NCBI RefSeq assembly: GCF_024506435.1
Contig: NZ_JANIET010000001.1
Coordinates: 4,030,001 to 4,094,000 of the forward strand
Reading direction: 5' to 3'
DNA: 64,000 bases
From: Pantoea trifolii
Lineage (GTDB): Bacteria > Pseudomonadota > Gammaproteobacteria > Enterobacterales > Enterobacteriaceae
Shown: one piece after another, positions 50,870 through 59,605 of the stretch
Numbering within the stretch: position 1 is the first letter of the stretch
How the letters are laid out: each line of letters begins with the position of its first letter
Notes under the pieces: model-generated
What the model saw: the letters and a program-made list of their open reading frames with translations, nothing else
Told to the model about the DNA's origin: nothing
Database searches by the model: none
Program-made: the position numbers and the translations under genes

Positions 50870-50895
50870 GTGAAACCTCCTGTTTCCCCCCAACT
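50870..50895 (+). promoter_or_regulatory. Possible sigma-32 promoter of hldD
   Basis: GTGAAA (50870-50875), a 12-bp spacer, then CCCCAACT (50888-50895). It is a fair but imperfect fit to CTTGAAA / CCCCATNT. E. coli hldD (rfaD, htrM) is a known heat-shock gene, which supports the call. Confidence 0.5.
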
Positions 50896-50912
50896 CTTTA
50901 AAGGCAAAGCAT

Positions 50913-51845
50913 ATGATTATCGTAACCGGTGGCGCTGGCATGATTGGCAGCAACATTGTTAAAGCGCTGAACGATCGCGGTCTGACCGACATTTTGGTGG
51001 TGGATAATCTGAAGGATGGCACCAAGTTCGTGAATCTGGCGGATCTCGACATCGCTGATTACATGGATAAAGAGGAATTCCTCAGCTACATCATGTCCGG
51101 CGAAGATCTCGGCCCCATCGAAGCCGTTTTCCACGAAGGTGCGTGTTCCGCGACCACCGAGTGGGATGGCAAGTACATGATGGATAACAACTATCAGTAC
51201 TCGAAAGATCTGCTGCACTTCTGCCTCGAGCGTGAAATTCCGTTCCTGTACGCCTCTTCTGCGGCCACTTACGGCGGCCGCAACGAGAACTTCATCGAAG
51301 AGCGTCAATACGAGCAGCCGCTGAACGTATACGGCTACTCGAAAATGCTGTTCGATCACTATGTGCGCCAGATTCTGCCAGAAGCTGAATCGCCGGTGTG
51401 CGGCTTTCGTTACTTCAACGTGTATGGCCCGCGTGAAGGCCACAAAGGCGGCATGGCGAGCGTCGCGTTCCACCTCAACACGCAGATCAGCAACGGTGAA
51501 AATCCAAAACTGTTCGAAGGCAGCGACGATTTCCGCCGCGATTTCATCCATGTTGACGACGTGGTGGCGGTAAATCTGTGGTGCTGGGAAAACGGTGTTT
51601 CCGGTATCTACAACTGCGGTACCGGGCGCGCTGAATCTTTCCAGGAAGTGGCGGATGCGGTGCTGAACTTCCATCAGAAGGGCCAGATTGAATACATTCC
51701 GTTCCCGGACAAGCTGAAAGGCCGTTATCAGGCGTTTACCCAAGCCGACCTCACCAATCTGCGTGCAGCGGGTTACGACAAGCCGTTTAAAACCGTCGCG
51801 CAAGGCGTGGGCGAATATATGGCCTGGCTGAACCGTAACGCATAA
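50913..51845 (+). CDS. hldD: ADP-L-glycero-D-manno-heptose 6-epimerase
   Basis: 310 residues, equal to E. coli HldD (RfaD). Last step in making ADP-L-glycero-D-manno-heptose for the LPS inner core. Extended short-chain dehydrogenase fold with NADP site GGAGMIGSN (7-15), Ser/Tyr/Lys catalytic set including SSAATYGG near 116 and YGYSK with Tyr140 and Lys144, and [11 protein letters not shown] near 170. First gene of hldD-waaF-waaC. Confidence 0.98.
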   Translation: MIIVTGGAGMIGSNIVKALNDRGLTDILVVDNLKDGTKFVNLADLDIADYMDKEEFLSYIMSGEDLGPIEAVFHEGACSATTEWDGKYMMDNNYQYSKDLLHFCLEREIPFLYASSAATYGGRNENFIEERQYEQPLNVYGYSKMLFDHYVRQILPEAESPVCGFRYFNVYGPREGHKGGMASVAFHLNTQISNGENPKLFEGSDDFRRDFIHVDDVVAVNLWCWENGVSGIYNCGTGRAESFQEVADAVLNFHQKGQIEYIPFPDKLKGRYQAFTQADLTNLRAAGYDKPFKTVAQGVGEYMAWLNRNA

Positions 51846-51862
51846 GGAAATCGGCAGCAGCG

Positions 51863-52906
51863 ATGAAAATTCTGGTTATTGGCCCATCATGGGTCGGCGA
51901 TATGATGATGTCGCAAAGTCTCTATCGCACGCTCAAGGCTGAGCATCCTGAAGCGGTAATCGACGTGATGGCGCCGGCATGGTGCCGCCCATTGCTGTCG
52001 CGTATGCCGGAAGTGAATCAGGCGCTGGCGATGCCGCTCGGCCATGGCGCATTAGCGCTGGGCGAACGTCGTCGTTTGGGGAAAACCCTGCAGGCCAGCG
52101 GCTACGACCGCGCCTATGTACTGCCGAACTCCTTCAAATCTGCGCTGGTGCCGTTTTTCGCCGGGATCAAACGTCGCACTGGCTGGCGCGGCGAGATGCG
52201 CTATGGCGTGTTGAATGATGTGCGCGTGCTGGACAAAGCGGCCTTTCCGTTGATGGTTGAGCGCTATGTGGCGCTCGGCTATGACAAACCGGTTGCTTCC
52301 GCGCAGCAGCTGCCACAGCCATTGCTGTGGCCGCAATTGCGTGTTGATGACGATGAAAAGCAGATGACGGCGGCACAGTTTGCGCTGTCGGCCGATCGTC
52401 CGGTGATTGGCTTTTGCCCGGGCGCAGAGTTTGGCCCGGCGAAGCGCTGGCCGCACTACCATTATGCAGCGCTGGCAGAGCAACTGATTGGCGAAGGTTA
52501 TCAGGTGGTGCTGTTCGGTTCGGCGAAAGATCGCGAAACCGGCGACACCATTGTGCAGACGCTGTCTGAAGTGGCGCGTGCGCACTGCAAAAATCTGGCA
52601 GGTGATACGCAGCTCGAGCAAGCGGTGATTCTGCTGGCGAACTGCGCGGCGGTAGTCAGTAACGATTCCGGCCTGATGCATATCGCTGCTGCATTGAATC
52701 GTCCGCTGGTGGCGCTGTATGGCCCAAGCAGCCCGGACTTCACGCCGCCGTTGTCCCAACATGCGCGCATTATTCGATTGATCACCGGCTATCACAAAGT
52801 CCGCAAAGGTGATGCCGAGCAAGGTTATCACCAGAGCCTGATCGATATTCAGCCAGCGCGCGTTCATCAGGAACTGAGCGCGCTGTTGCATCCGGTGCAG
52901 GAGTAA
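51863..52906 (+). CDS. waaF: ADP-heptose:LPS heptosyltransferase II
   Basis: 347 residues, close to E. coli WaaF. GT9, GT-B fold; adds heptose II to heptose I of the inner core at the cytoplasmic face. N-terminal KILVIGPSWVGDMMMSQSLY, the NSFKSAL loop, FCPGAEFGPAKRWPHYH, and the C-terminal donor site VSNDSGLMHIAAAL followed by LYGPSSPDFTPP. 17 bp after hldD and 2 bp before waaC. Confidence 0.97.
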   Translation: MKILVIGPSWVGDMMMSQSLYRTLKAEHPEAVIDVMAPAWCRPLLSRMPEVNQALAMPLGHGALALGERRRLGKTLQASGYDRAYVLPNSFKSALVPFFAGIKRRTGWRGEMRYGVLNDVRVLDKAAFPLMVERYVALGYDKPVASAQQLPQPLLWPQLRVDDDEKQMTAAQFALSADRPVIGFCPGAEFGPAKRWPHYHYAALAEQLIGEGYQVVLFGSAKDRETGDTIVQTLSEVARAHCKNLAGDTQLEQAVILLANCAAVVSNDSGLMHIAAALNRPLVALYGPSSPDFTPPLSQHARIIRLITGYHKVRKGDAEQGYHQSLIDIQPARVHQELSALLHPVQE

Positions 52907-52908
52907 AG

Positions 52909-53877
52909 ATGCACGTTTTAATTGTTAAAACTTCCTCAATGGGAGACGTGCTGCACACCTTACCGGCGCTGACAGATGCGATGCAGGCGATTCCTGGCAT
53001 CAGGTTTGATTGGGTGGTTGAAGAGAACTTCGCTCAAATCCCAGCCTGGCATCCGGCGGTCGATAAAGTGCTGCCGGTGGCGATTCGCCGCTGGCGCAAG
53101 CACTGGTTCGGCAGCCAGCAGCGTGAAGAGCGTGTGCAATTTAAGCGTGAGCTGCAATCGCGTCAGTATGATGTGGTGCTGGATGCGCAAGGCCTGATCA
53201 AAAGCGCCGCGCTGGTTACGCGCCTGGCAAAAGGCGAGAAGCACGGTCAGGACAGCCGCAGTGCGCGTGAACCTTTCGCCAGTTGGTGGTATGACAAACG
53301 TCATGAAATCAACAAGCAACAGCATGCGGTGGAACGTACGCGCGAGCTGTTTGCCAAAAGCCTTGGCTATGAAAAGCCCACGACGCAGGGCGATTATGCG
53401 ATTGCTGGCCATTTCCGTTCTACGCTGCCAGACAACGCTCAGCCTTATCTGGTGTTTCTGCATGCCACCACGCGTGATAACAAACACTGGCCGGAATCAC
53501 ACTGGCGTGAGCTGATTGAGTTAGTGCAGCCAACAGGTTTGCGTGTGAAGTTGCCGTGGGGCGCTGAGCATGAACACCAACGCGCACAACGTTTGGCCGA
53601 AGGCTTCGAGCATGTTGAGGTGTTGCCAAAGCTAACGCTGGAGCAGGTAGCGCAGCAGTTAGCCGGCGCGCGTGCGGTGGTGTCGGTGGATACCGGTTTG
53701 AGTCACCTTACGGCGGCGCTGGATCGTCCGAATATCACACTTTACGGTCCAACCGATCCGGGGTTGATTGGTGGTTATGGTAAGAATCAGTACGTGCTGC
53801 GCCCTGCGCAAGGACACAGCATGGCGGATATTCAAGCCACAGATGTTGCAACGATGATGAAAGAAATTGCGGTATAA
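52909..53877 (+). CDS. waaC: LPS heptosyltransferase I
   Basis: 322 residues, close to E. coli WaaC. GT9; adds the first heptose to Kdo2-lipid A. It starts MHVLIVKTSSMGDVLHTLPA. The catalytic Asp lies early (near 13), KNQ-type LDAQGLIKSA at 85-95, LHATTRDNKHWPE at about 185, and the donor site SVDTGLSHLTAAL followed by LYGPTDPGLIGGYG. The stop lies in a 20-bp palindrome. In E. coli waaL follows; here a reversed deacetylase gene does. Confidence 0.97.
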   Translation: MHVLIVKTSSMGDVLHTLPALTDAMQAIPGIRFDWVVEENFAQIPAWHPAVDKVLPVAIRRWRKHWFGSQQREERVQFKRELQSRQYDVVLDAQGLIKSAALVTRLAKGEKHGQDSRSAREPFASWWYDKRHEINKQQHAVERTRELFAKSLGYEKPTTQGDYAIAGHFRSTLPDNAQPYLVFLHATTRDNKHWPESHWRELIELVQPTGLRVKLPWGAEHEHQRAQRLAEGFEHVEVLPKLTLEQVAQQLAGARAVVSVDTGLSHLTAALDRPNITLYGPTDPGLIGGYGKNQYVLRPAQGHSMADIQATDVATMMKEIAV

Positions 53878-53888
53878 ATTTATACCGC
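53869..53888. terminator. Palindrome over the waaC stop
   Basis: GCGGTATAAATTTATACCGC is a perfect 20-bp palindrome (7-bp stem with AAATTT apex) between convergent waaC and the deacetylase gene. No long T run; a weak shared terminator is likely. Confidence 0.5.
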
Positions 53889-53892
53889 TCCA

Positions 53893-54861
53893 CTAGATAG
53901 CGCTGTTTCTCTTCTGCAGCGCATATTCCGTCAGCGTCATACCCTGAGTGCGTGATTGTAGCCAACTGAAAAGCTGCTCTAAATCATCATAAAGGCGCTC
54001 AATGTCAGCTTCATTTTTAAATGTGGGGCTGCCATCAGGCATGAATTCTGATGAATGCAGCATGAATTCGACGTAATCGTTTCCCTGGCTAAGTGTTTGC
54101 TCAACCACCTGCTTCATCTGCGCCACATTGCCCCCAACCGGACGCAGCCAGTTGACAGAGGGACCACGTTTCTTGCCGCGTACGTCATTCCACACTTTTT
54201 TCAGCTGATTAGTGAATGTGCCATAGCGGTATTGAATGCTCATCGGCAACTCTAACAACGGACTGTTACCTGCGCGGGAAATGTCATGAACATCAAGGTA
54301 ATAAGCATGATCGGGGAAACGGCTGTAATCGGTGCCGCCTTTGCCTTGCGGCGCACCAGATGAATTACGCCAATCCACGCGCGGTGTGACGGAGCAATCA
54401 ACCAGATAACCATTGTCAATCAATGCTCGGGCGTAAACTTCATCAAAAGCCCAGCGTCCGGCTCGATGGCTAGTCATCTTCTGCTGAAAAGCGCTTTCCA
54501 GCAAATCGGTCATGTATGCGACCTTGTCGCGCAAAATATTTTCAGGAAATTCAATCAAATAAGGCTGATAGCGCCAGTCATCATCGGTCAACGCGTATTC
54601 CGGCGGGCTATACCATGCATGAAGATGCATGCCGATTTCACCTTGCCCGCGCGCCAGTAGATCGCGACCAAATTCAACATAAGCCGCATCGCTCGCCATT
54701 TCGTAATTGGTTAGCCAGGTAGGTTTAAACCCGTATTTCTCACATAAAGCCTGAAAGCGCGGCAGGAACTGAACATTTCGCGTGGTAACCTTGCCGCTGC
54801 GATTGCGCCAAAGATTATCCCCTTCAGTATCGAGAGTAATTAAAAACGCAGGCTTATCCAT
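53893..54861 (-). CDS. NodB-like polysaccharide deacetylase family protein, probable LPS-core modifier
   Basis: 322 residues with no signal peptide, so cytoplasmic. Catalytic-domain motifs: LDTEGD (9-14) with the metal/base aspartates, GMHLHAWYSPP near residue 77 with metal histidines, SHRAGRWAFDE near 130, and a late MLHSSEFMPDGS. The reading direction is opposite to the rest of the LPS locus and the base use is AT-rich. Klebsiella cores carry GlcN made by a transferase plus a deacetylase (WabH/WabN), and similar WalW-type deacetylases occur in LPS loci, so de-N-acetylation of a core hexosamine is a reasonable guess. The substrate cannot be read from sequence. Confidence 0.8.
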   Translation of the reverse strand: MDKPAFLITLDTEGDNLWRNRSGKVTTRNVQFLPRFQALCEKYGFKPTWLTNYEMASDAAYVEFGRDLLARGQGEIGMHLHAWYSPPEYALTDDDWRYQPYLIEFPENILRDKVAYMTDLLESAFQQKMTSHRAGRWAFDEVYARALIDNGYLVDCSVTPRVDWRNSSGAPQGKGGTDYSRFPDHAYYLDVHDISRAGNSPLLELPMSIQYRYGTFTNQLKKVWNDVRGKKRGPSVNWLRPVGGNVAQMKQVVEQTLSQGNDYVEFMLHSSEFMPDGSPTFKNEADIERLYDDLEQLFSWLQSRTQGMTLTEYALQKRNSAI

Positions 54862-55162
54862 AACTTATCCGGTAAAATGAGCACTTTCTCATCGCTATGG
54901 TACGCAAGCCCTTGAGTGAGGGCAAACATTTCATCTGGCGTGTTCCCACAGATGTTGTTAGCAGTATAAGTGTGGTTAAACTAGAGTAAATTAGACTGCA
55001 CATCGACGCGCATACGCAGAATGTTCATCTTAAGAGCAATAAGCAATATCTGAAGCCAAACATACCTAATAAATTGATTTATCTTATATTCAGTCCTGTT
55101 TTATCAGGGGATGATAGCTGCATTGTCATACAAAACAGGCTGGCGATTAGGAGCAAAAGAAT
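54862..55162. other. 301-bp divergent intergenic region in the LPS locus
   Basis: AT-rich, between the leftward deacetylase and the rightward glycosyltransferase group, and so the likely home of two divergent promoters. I find no JUMPstart or ops (GGCGGTAGCGTG) element, no hairpin with a T run and no credible small gene. Confidence 0.6.
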
Positions 55163-56305
55163 TTGTCGAAGCGCATTCTGATGGTGATTGATGGCCTGCC
55201 GGGCGGCGGTGCCGAAAAAGTCGTGCTGACACTGGCTGAGGGTTTTATCAGTCAGGGACATCGTGTGTCGCTTTTCTCCTTGCGCAAAGTCTGCGAATAC
55301 CCCATTCCTGCGGGCGTGGATTATCAGACCGTGATTGATAAAAGTTCACGTCCGTGGCGCAAACTGACTGAAACCCATCGTCGTGCGCATTTGTTAGATG
55401 AAGCCGTGCTTCAAAGCGAAGCGCTGCACGGAAAATTCGATTTGGTTTTATCTAATCTGCACAAAACCGATCGCATTGTTCGCTATGCACGTGCGCTGGA
55501 TGCGAGTAAAACCTGGTATTGCCTGCACGGCGTTTTTTCAGCCTCCTATCTTGCTCGAAAATCAGGTTTCTCTTTATGGCTTAAGCGGCTGAAAATTCGT
55601 GATACTTACCACGGCAAGCAGCTTATCGGCGTCTCGCAATACGTCATTGATGATGTGATTCATAATATCGGCGTGAAGCCCAGCAAAGCGCAGGTCATCT
55701 TTAACCCATTTGATTTCGAACTTATTTCCCGACTGGCTGCAGAACCTTGCCCACTTGCAGGACGCAATTTCGTGCTGCACGTCGGACGCTTCCATGAAAC
55801 TAAGCGTCACGATCGTTTGCTGGCCGCCTATGCTCAGAGTGGCATCACTGCTCCGCTGGTTTTATTGGGTCAGGGGAGCGAAAAAATCACGGAAAGATTA
55901 CGCCAGCAAGCCACTGATTTAGGCATCGCAGAACGTGTGCGCTTTGAAGGTTTTCATAAAAATCCTTACCCGTGGATTCGCCACGCTCGGCTGTTAGTGG
56001 TGAGTTCAGACAGCGAAGGATTCGGCAATGTACTGGTTGAAGCCTTGAGCTGCGGCACATCCGTGGTAAGTACTCGCTGCCCCGGCGCGCCGTCGGCCAT
56101 TATGACCGGCGACCTGGCGCGCGGTCTAGCGGATTTGAATGCTGATTCACTCGCGCAGAGAATGCGCGAGATTTATGCCGATCCGCCTGAGTTGCAAGAT
56201 CTGGACTTAAGCATTTATAGTCTCAAGATTATTTGTCAGCAGTATTTGCAACTGGCAGAAATGGAAGTACCTCTATTTTCAGGCACTCAGCACGTTTCAG
56301 GTTAA
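55163..56305 (+). CDS. LPS-core glycosyltransferase, GT4
   Basis: 380 residues. N-terminal acceptor-side turn DGLPGGGAEKVVLTLAEG (10-27); then LIGVSQYVIDDV; the C-terminal nucleotide-sugar domain starts VLHVGRFHETKRHDRLL, with LLGQGSEKITERL, VRFEGFHKNPYPW, and the SSDSEGFGNVLVEALSCG signature with the E-x7-E spacing. The start is TTG at 55163 with AGGAGC 8-9 bases upstream. In Klebsiella a GT4 enzyme (WabH) adds GlcNAc here; pairing with the deacetylase next door suggests a like role, but this is inference. Confidence 0.85.
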   Translation: MSKRILMVIDGLPGGGAEKVVLTLAEGFISQGHRVSLFSLRKVCEYPIPAGVDYQTVIDKSSRPWRKLTETHRRAHLLDEAVLQSEALHGKFDLVLSNLHKTDRIVRYARALDASKTWYCLHGVFSASYLARKSGFSLWLKRLKIRDTYHGKQLIGVSQYVIDDVIHNIGVKPSKAQVIFNPFDFELISRLAAEPCPLAGRNFVLHVGRFHETKRHDRLLAAYAQSGITAPLVLLGQGSEKITERLRQQATDLGIAERVRFEGFHKNPYPWIRHARLLVVSSDSEGFGNVLVEALSCGTSVVSTRCPGAPSAIMTGDLARGLADLNADSLAQRMREIYADPPELQDLDLSIYSLKIICQQYLQLAEMEVPLFSGTQHVSG

Positions 56306-56314
56306 TAGGTCCCC

Positions 56315-57457
56315 ATGTCGGTGTGGCCGTATCATGGGGATAGATCGTTGACGTATGTAATTCTCTTTTTACTTTTTTTACCGGTCAAATGGGTGATGAA
56401 AATCTTCCACAGCCGAACCGGTAAAAATCTGGTTATTCAAACAGCCAAGATCGGTGATTTCGTTAATATCACCCCGCTATTAACCCATCTGGGAAAAAGC
56501 GATGCGCTATTGAGCAATAGCGTTGCCGCTCTTGCCACGCGCGATAACACGCTGGAAAACATCTGGTATATCGAAGAGCATCGTTCAGGCTTAGTCAAAA
56601 AAATGAAGTTGGTGTGGCAGATACTCAACCGCTACGACAACATCTATCTATTGCATCCCACCAATCTCAATCTGTTTATTGCCGCTTGCTGTAATGCCAG
56701 CAACAAACAGTTTCTTTCAAGTTATCGCCGCAAAAGTTATCAGGGTTTGTTTTACCTCACTGCAAGCGGCGTGGTCGAACATGAAAAAAATACCCTGACG
56801 CTGGAAAATTACCTGAAACTCGCCGATCGCTCGTTCACTAAAGAGAGTTATCCTAAGCATGCCACACAACCACTTTGGCAACCCAACTCGCTGCCGGATG
56901 AAATATTCCAGCATGATGGCATTCGCATTGGCATCAGTATTACCGCAGGTAATCAGGCAAAAACGATCCCACCGATAATTTGGCAGCGACTTTTTAACCA
57001 CTTGAGCGATCTGCCTTGCCAGTTTTATGCCTTTGGCGCACCGAATGAACAATCACGCTTGCAGGAGCTGTATAAAGTTGTCGGCGCGCGCGAGAACCTC
57101 ATCAGCCTGGTTGGCAAGGTGCCATTAGAAGACGTGCCAGCGGCTATCGGTGAAATGGATTTCTATATCGCGTCAGATTCCGGCAATGTCTATATCGCCG
57201 ATGCGCAGCAGGTGCCGATCATTTTGATTTATGGCCCATGTTGCGTTGAAGAGCAGCGCCCGCTGGGCGATGTGTTGTTGATTGGGCCAAATCATATTGC
57301 GCCCTCATCTTTTGTTTTCGACGCACAGTACAAATTTATGCATCCCGCTGAACAGCTGTTTGAACTTGATCAGCGGAAGCTAAACGATATTCATGATTTT
57401 ATCAGCGCCAGGCAGCAGCAACGCCTAGCGCGACGGAAGAACAGTAAAACAGCATGA
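56315..57457 (+). CDS. Heptosyltransferase-like glycosyltransferase, GT9
   Basis: 380 residues. An early hydrophobic stretch (about 13-28), then NLVIQTAKIGDFVNITPLL as in GT9 enzymes (acceptor loop with Asp), a central GIRIGISITAGNQAKTIPP with the phosphate-binding lysine, and YIASDSGNVYIADAQQVP plus LIYGPCCVEEQRP at the donor site. Less like WaaC/F/Q than those are to each other. ATG 56315 has AGGTCC close by; a TTG at 56345 with GGGGAT is an alternative start and would shorten the tail. AT-rich at the 5' end. Overlaps the next gene by 4 bp. Confidence 0.82.
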   Translation: MSVWPYHGDRSLTYVILFLLFLPVKWVMKIFHSRTGKNLVIQTAKIGDFVNITPLLTHLGKSDALLSNSVAALATRDNTLENIWYIEEHRSGLVKKMKLVWQILNRYDNIYLLHPTNLNLFIAACCNASNKQFLSSYRRKSYQGLFYLTASGVVEHEKNTLTLENYLKLADRSFTKESYPKHATQPLWQPNSLPDEIFQHDGIRIGISITAGNQAKTIPPIIWQRLFNHLSDLPCQFYAFGAPNEQSRLQELYKVVGARENLISLVGKVPLEDVPAAIGEMDFYIASDSGNVYIADAQQVPIILIYGPCCVEEQRPLGDVLLIGPNHIAPSSFVFDAQYKFMHPAEQLFELDQRKLNDIHDFISARQQQRLARRKNSKTA

Positions 57458-58455
57458 CCATGCAGCCTGAAAGATCATCCCCGTTACTCAGCCTCATTAT
57501 TCCCATGTTCAATGCGGGCAATGATTTTGCCGCCTGCATGCAGTCGTTGCTGGCGCAAACTCTTACCTCGCTGGAAATCATCATTGTCGATGATGGTTCC
57601 ACCGACGGTTCGGGCGAACGTGCCGACGCCTACGCGCAGCAGCACCCACATGTGCGAGTGATCCACCAGGCCAACGGTGGCGTATCGCGCGCGCGCAATG
57701 CCGGCTTAGCGGTAGCGCGCGGTAAGTACGTTTCCTTTCCAGATGCCGACGACACCATGGATCCGGCAATGTATCAAACGCTGGTTGAGATAGCAGAACA
57801 CGACAATCTCGATGCTGCGCAGTGCAACGCAGAATGGTATTTCAAAGCCAGCCAGCAAGTGAAGCCACTGATTCCTCTCGATCGCCTTACCAGCACCGAA
57901 GTGCTCGGCGGCCCTGAGTGGCTCAATAAAGCACTTAAAACGCATCGCTATATGCATGTGGTTTGGCTGGGCATTTACCGCCGTGACTTGATTGAACGGC
58001 TCAAACTTTACTTTGAACCTGGCCTGCATCATCAGGACATTCCATGGACGACTGAGTTCATGCTTAATGCCCAACGCGTTCGCTACACCGATCGGGTGCT
58101 TTACCGTTATTACATGCATGATGCCTCAATCAGTAATCGCAAACGCACCGGCCAGCGCAACGTCGAATATCAGCGTCATTACCTGAAAATTGCGCAATTA
58201 TTGGAAGAGATCAACGCACGCTATCGCCACAAAGTGAACATCTATCCGGCGTTTCACTACCAGATCACGCACGAGGCGCTTAGCGTCTGCCACTGTATTC
58301 GACGCGAGCCGGAAGAGAGCGCGCGTCAGGCGATGATTGCCGATCTGTTTGCCACGCAAACCCATAAGCGCATGCTGCGTAATGCGCGCGGTATTCAGCA
58401 ATGGTATCAACTGCTGCTGTGGCTGAGCCGGATATATCGCTGGCGCAAGAAATAA
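57454..58455 (+). CDS. waaH: WaaH (YibD) homologue, GT2 LPS-core transferase
   Basis: 333 residues. GT2 fold: LSLIIPMFNAGNDFAACMQS, IIIVDDGSTDGSGE, and the DADD metal triad in VSFPDADDTMD. Resemblance to E. coli YibD/WaaH extends well past the fold: LDAAQCNAEWYF, HVVWLGIYRRDLI, GLHHQDIPWTTEFM, YHYQITHEALSVCH. E. coli WaaH adds glucuronic acid to heptose III under phosphate limitation. Here the gene sits inside the waa locus, 4-bp overlapped with the GT9 gene, instead of between yibQ and tdh. Confidence 0.87.
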   Translation: MTMQPERSSPLLSLIIPMFNAGNDFAACMQSLLAQTLTSLEIIIVDDGSTDGSGERADAYAQQHPHVRVIHQANGGVSRARNAGLAVARGKYVSFPDADDTMDPAMYQTLVEIAEHDNLDAAQCNAEWYFKASQQVKPLIPLDRLTSTEVLGGPEWLNKALKTHRYMHVVWLGIYRRDLIERLKLYFEPGLHHQDIPWTTEFMLNAQRVRYTDRVLYRYYMHDASISNRKRTGQRNVEYQRHYLKIAQLLEEINARYRHKVNIYPAFHYQITHEALSVCHCIRREPEESARQAMIADLFATQTHKRMLRNARGIQQWYQLLLWLSRIYRWRKK

Positions 58456-58528
58456 GCGCCGCGTCTGGCTTTCACGCCTTTGGGGTTTGCCCTACAATCA
58501 GCTGACTGAATTCTGAGATCATTTGAGT

Positions 58529-59605
58529 ATGGCAAGCCCGATTCCAGACCACTATGCACCGAAAAATATTCTGCTGATCAAGCTGCGCCATCACGGCGAT
58601 ATGCTGCTGACCACGCCCGCGATTAACGCGCTTCGCCAGCGCTATCCGCAGGCCAACATTGACGTCCTGCTGTATAAAGAAACCCGTCCAATGCTGGAAG
58701 CGCATCCGGCCATTCGCCAGTTACACATCATCGATCGCAACTGGAAGAAGGAAGGCGGCTGGCGGAAATTCCGACATGAAATGGCGCTGCTTTCAGCGGT
58801 GCGTGCTTGCCATTATGACCTTGTGATTAACCTTGCCGATCAGTGGCGCAGTGCCATCATAACCGGTTTCTCTGGCGCGCCGGTGCGCATTGGGTTTGCC
58901 TTCCGCAAACGTGATAATGCCTTATGGCGCTGGATGCACAATCAGCTGGTCAGCACGGCTGATCATCATCAGCTGCATACGGTCGAACAGAATATGGCGG
59001 CGCTGAAGCCGCTGGGCATCAGTGCCGCTGGCGCAAAAGCCTCAATGCATTTCAGCGTAGCCGATCAACGGAAAGTGCAGGATGTGCTGGCGCAGCACGC
59101 GGTGAAAATGCCATTTGTGGTGGTGCAACCCACCTCACGCTGGCTGTTCAAATGCTGGGAAGATGAAAAAGTCGCACAGCTGATCGATGCGCTGGTCGCC
59201 GAAGGCCGCACCGTGGTGCTGACTGCGGCGCCGGACCAGAAAGAAATGGCGATGATCGCCAATATACAGTCGCTGTGCCATAGCCATAACGTGGTGTCGC
59301 TGGCCGGTGAATTATCCTTGCCGCAGCTGGCGGCGCTGATCGATGCGGCGCAGCTGTTTATCGGTGTGGACTCTGCGCCGATGCATATGGCCGCCGCGCT
59401 GGAAACGCCTTGTTTGGCGCTGTTTGGCCCCACCAAGCTGCAACACTGGCGTCCATGGGGCGATCACAACCGCATGATTTGGGCCGGCGATTATGGTCCG
59501 CTGCCCTCGCCAGACGCCATCGATACCAACACGCAACAGCGCTATCTTTCTGCCATTCCCGTTGAGGATGTGGTGGCTGCCGCCCGGAGTTTTTTGCATG
59601 AGTAA
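58529..59605 (+). CDS. waaQ: LPS heptosyltransferase III
   Basis: 358 residues from ATG 58529; a TTG two codons earlier (58523) is equally possible, both with weak ribosome sites. GT9: NILLIKLRHHGDMLLTTPAI at the N terminus, VVVQPTSRWLFKCWEDEKVA in the middle, donor site IGVDSAPMHMAAALETPC and LFGPTKLQHWRPWG at the C terminus, all WaaQ-like. Adds the branch heptose III to heptose II. Overlaps the next gene by 8 bp. Confidence 0.9.
   Translation: MASPIPDHYAPKNILLIKLRHHGDMLLTTPAINALRQRYPQANIDVLLYKETRPMLEAHPAIRQLHIIDRNWKKEGGWRKFRHEMALLSAVRACHYDLVINLADQWRSAIITGFSGAPVRIGFAFRKRDNALWRWMHNQLVSTADHHQLHTVEQNMAALKPLGISAAGAKASMHFSVADQRKVQDVLAQHAVKMPFVVVQPTSRWLFKCWEDEKVAQLIDALVAEGRTVVLTAAPDQKEMAMIANIQSLCHSHNVVSLAGELSLPQLAALIDAAQLFIGVDSAPMHMAAALETPCLALFGPTKLQHWRPWGDHNRMIWAGDYGPLPSPDAIDTNTQQRYLSAIPVEDVVAAARSFLHE

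Noticed and set aside
54862..55162. JUMPstart/ops element for RfaH control of the core locus
   Set aside because: No GGCGGTAGCGTG or close relative on either strand in this gap or before hldD or waaA.
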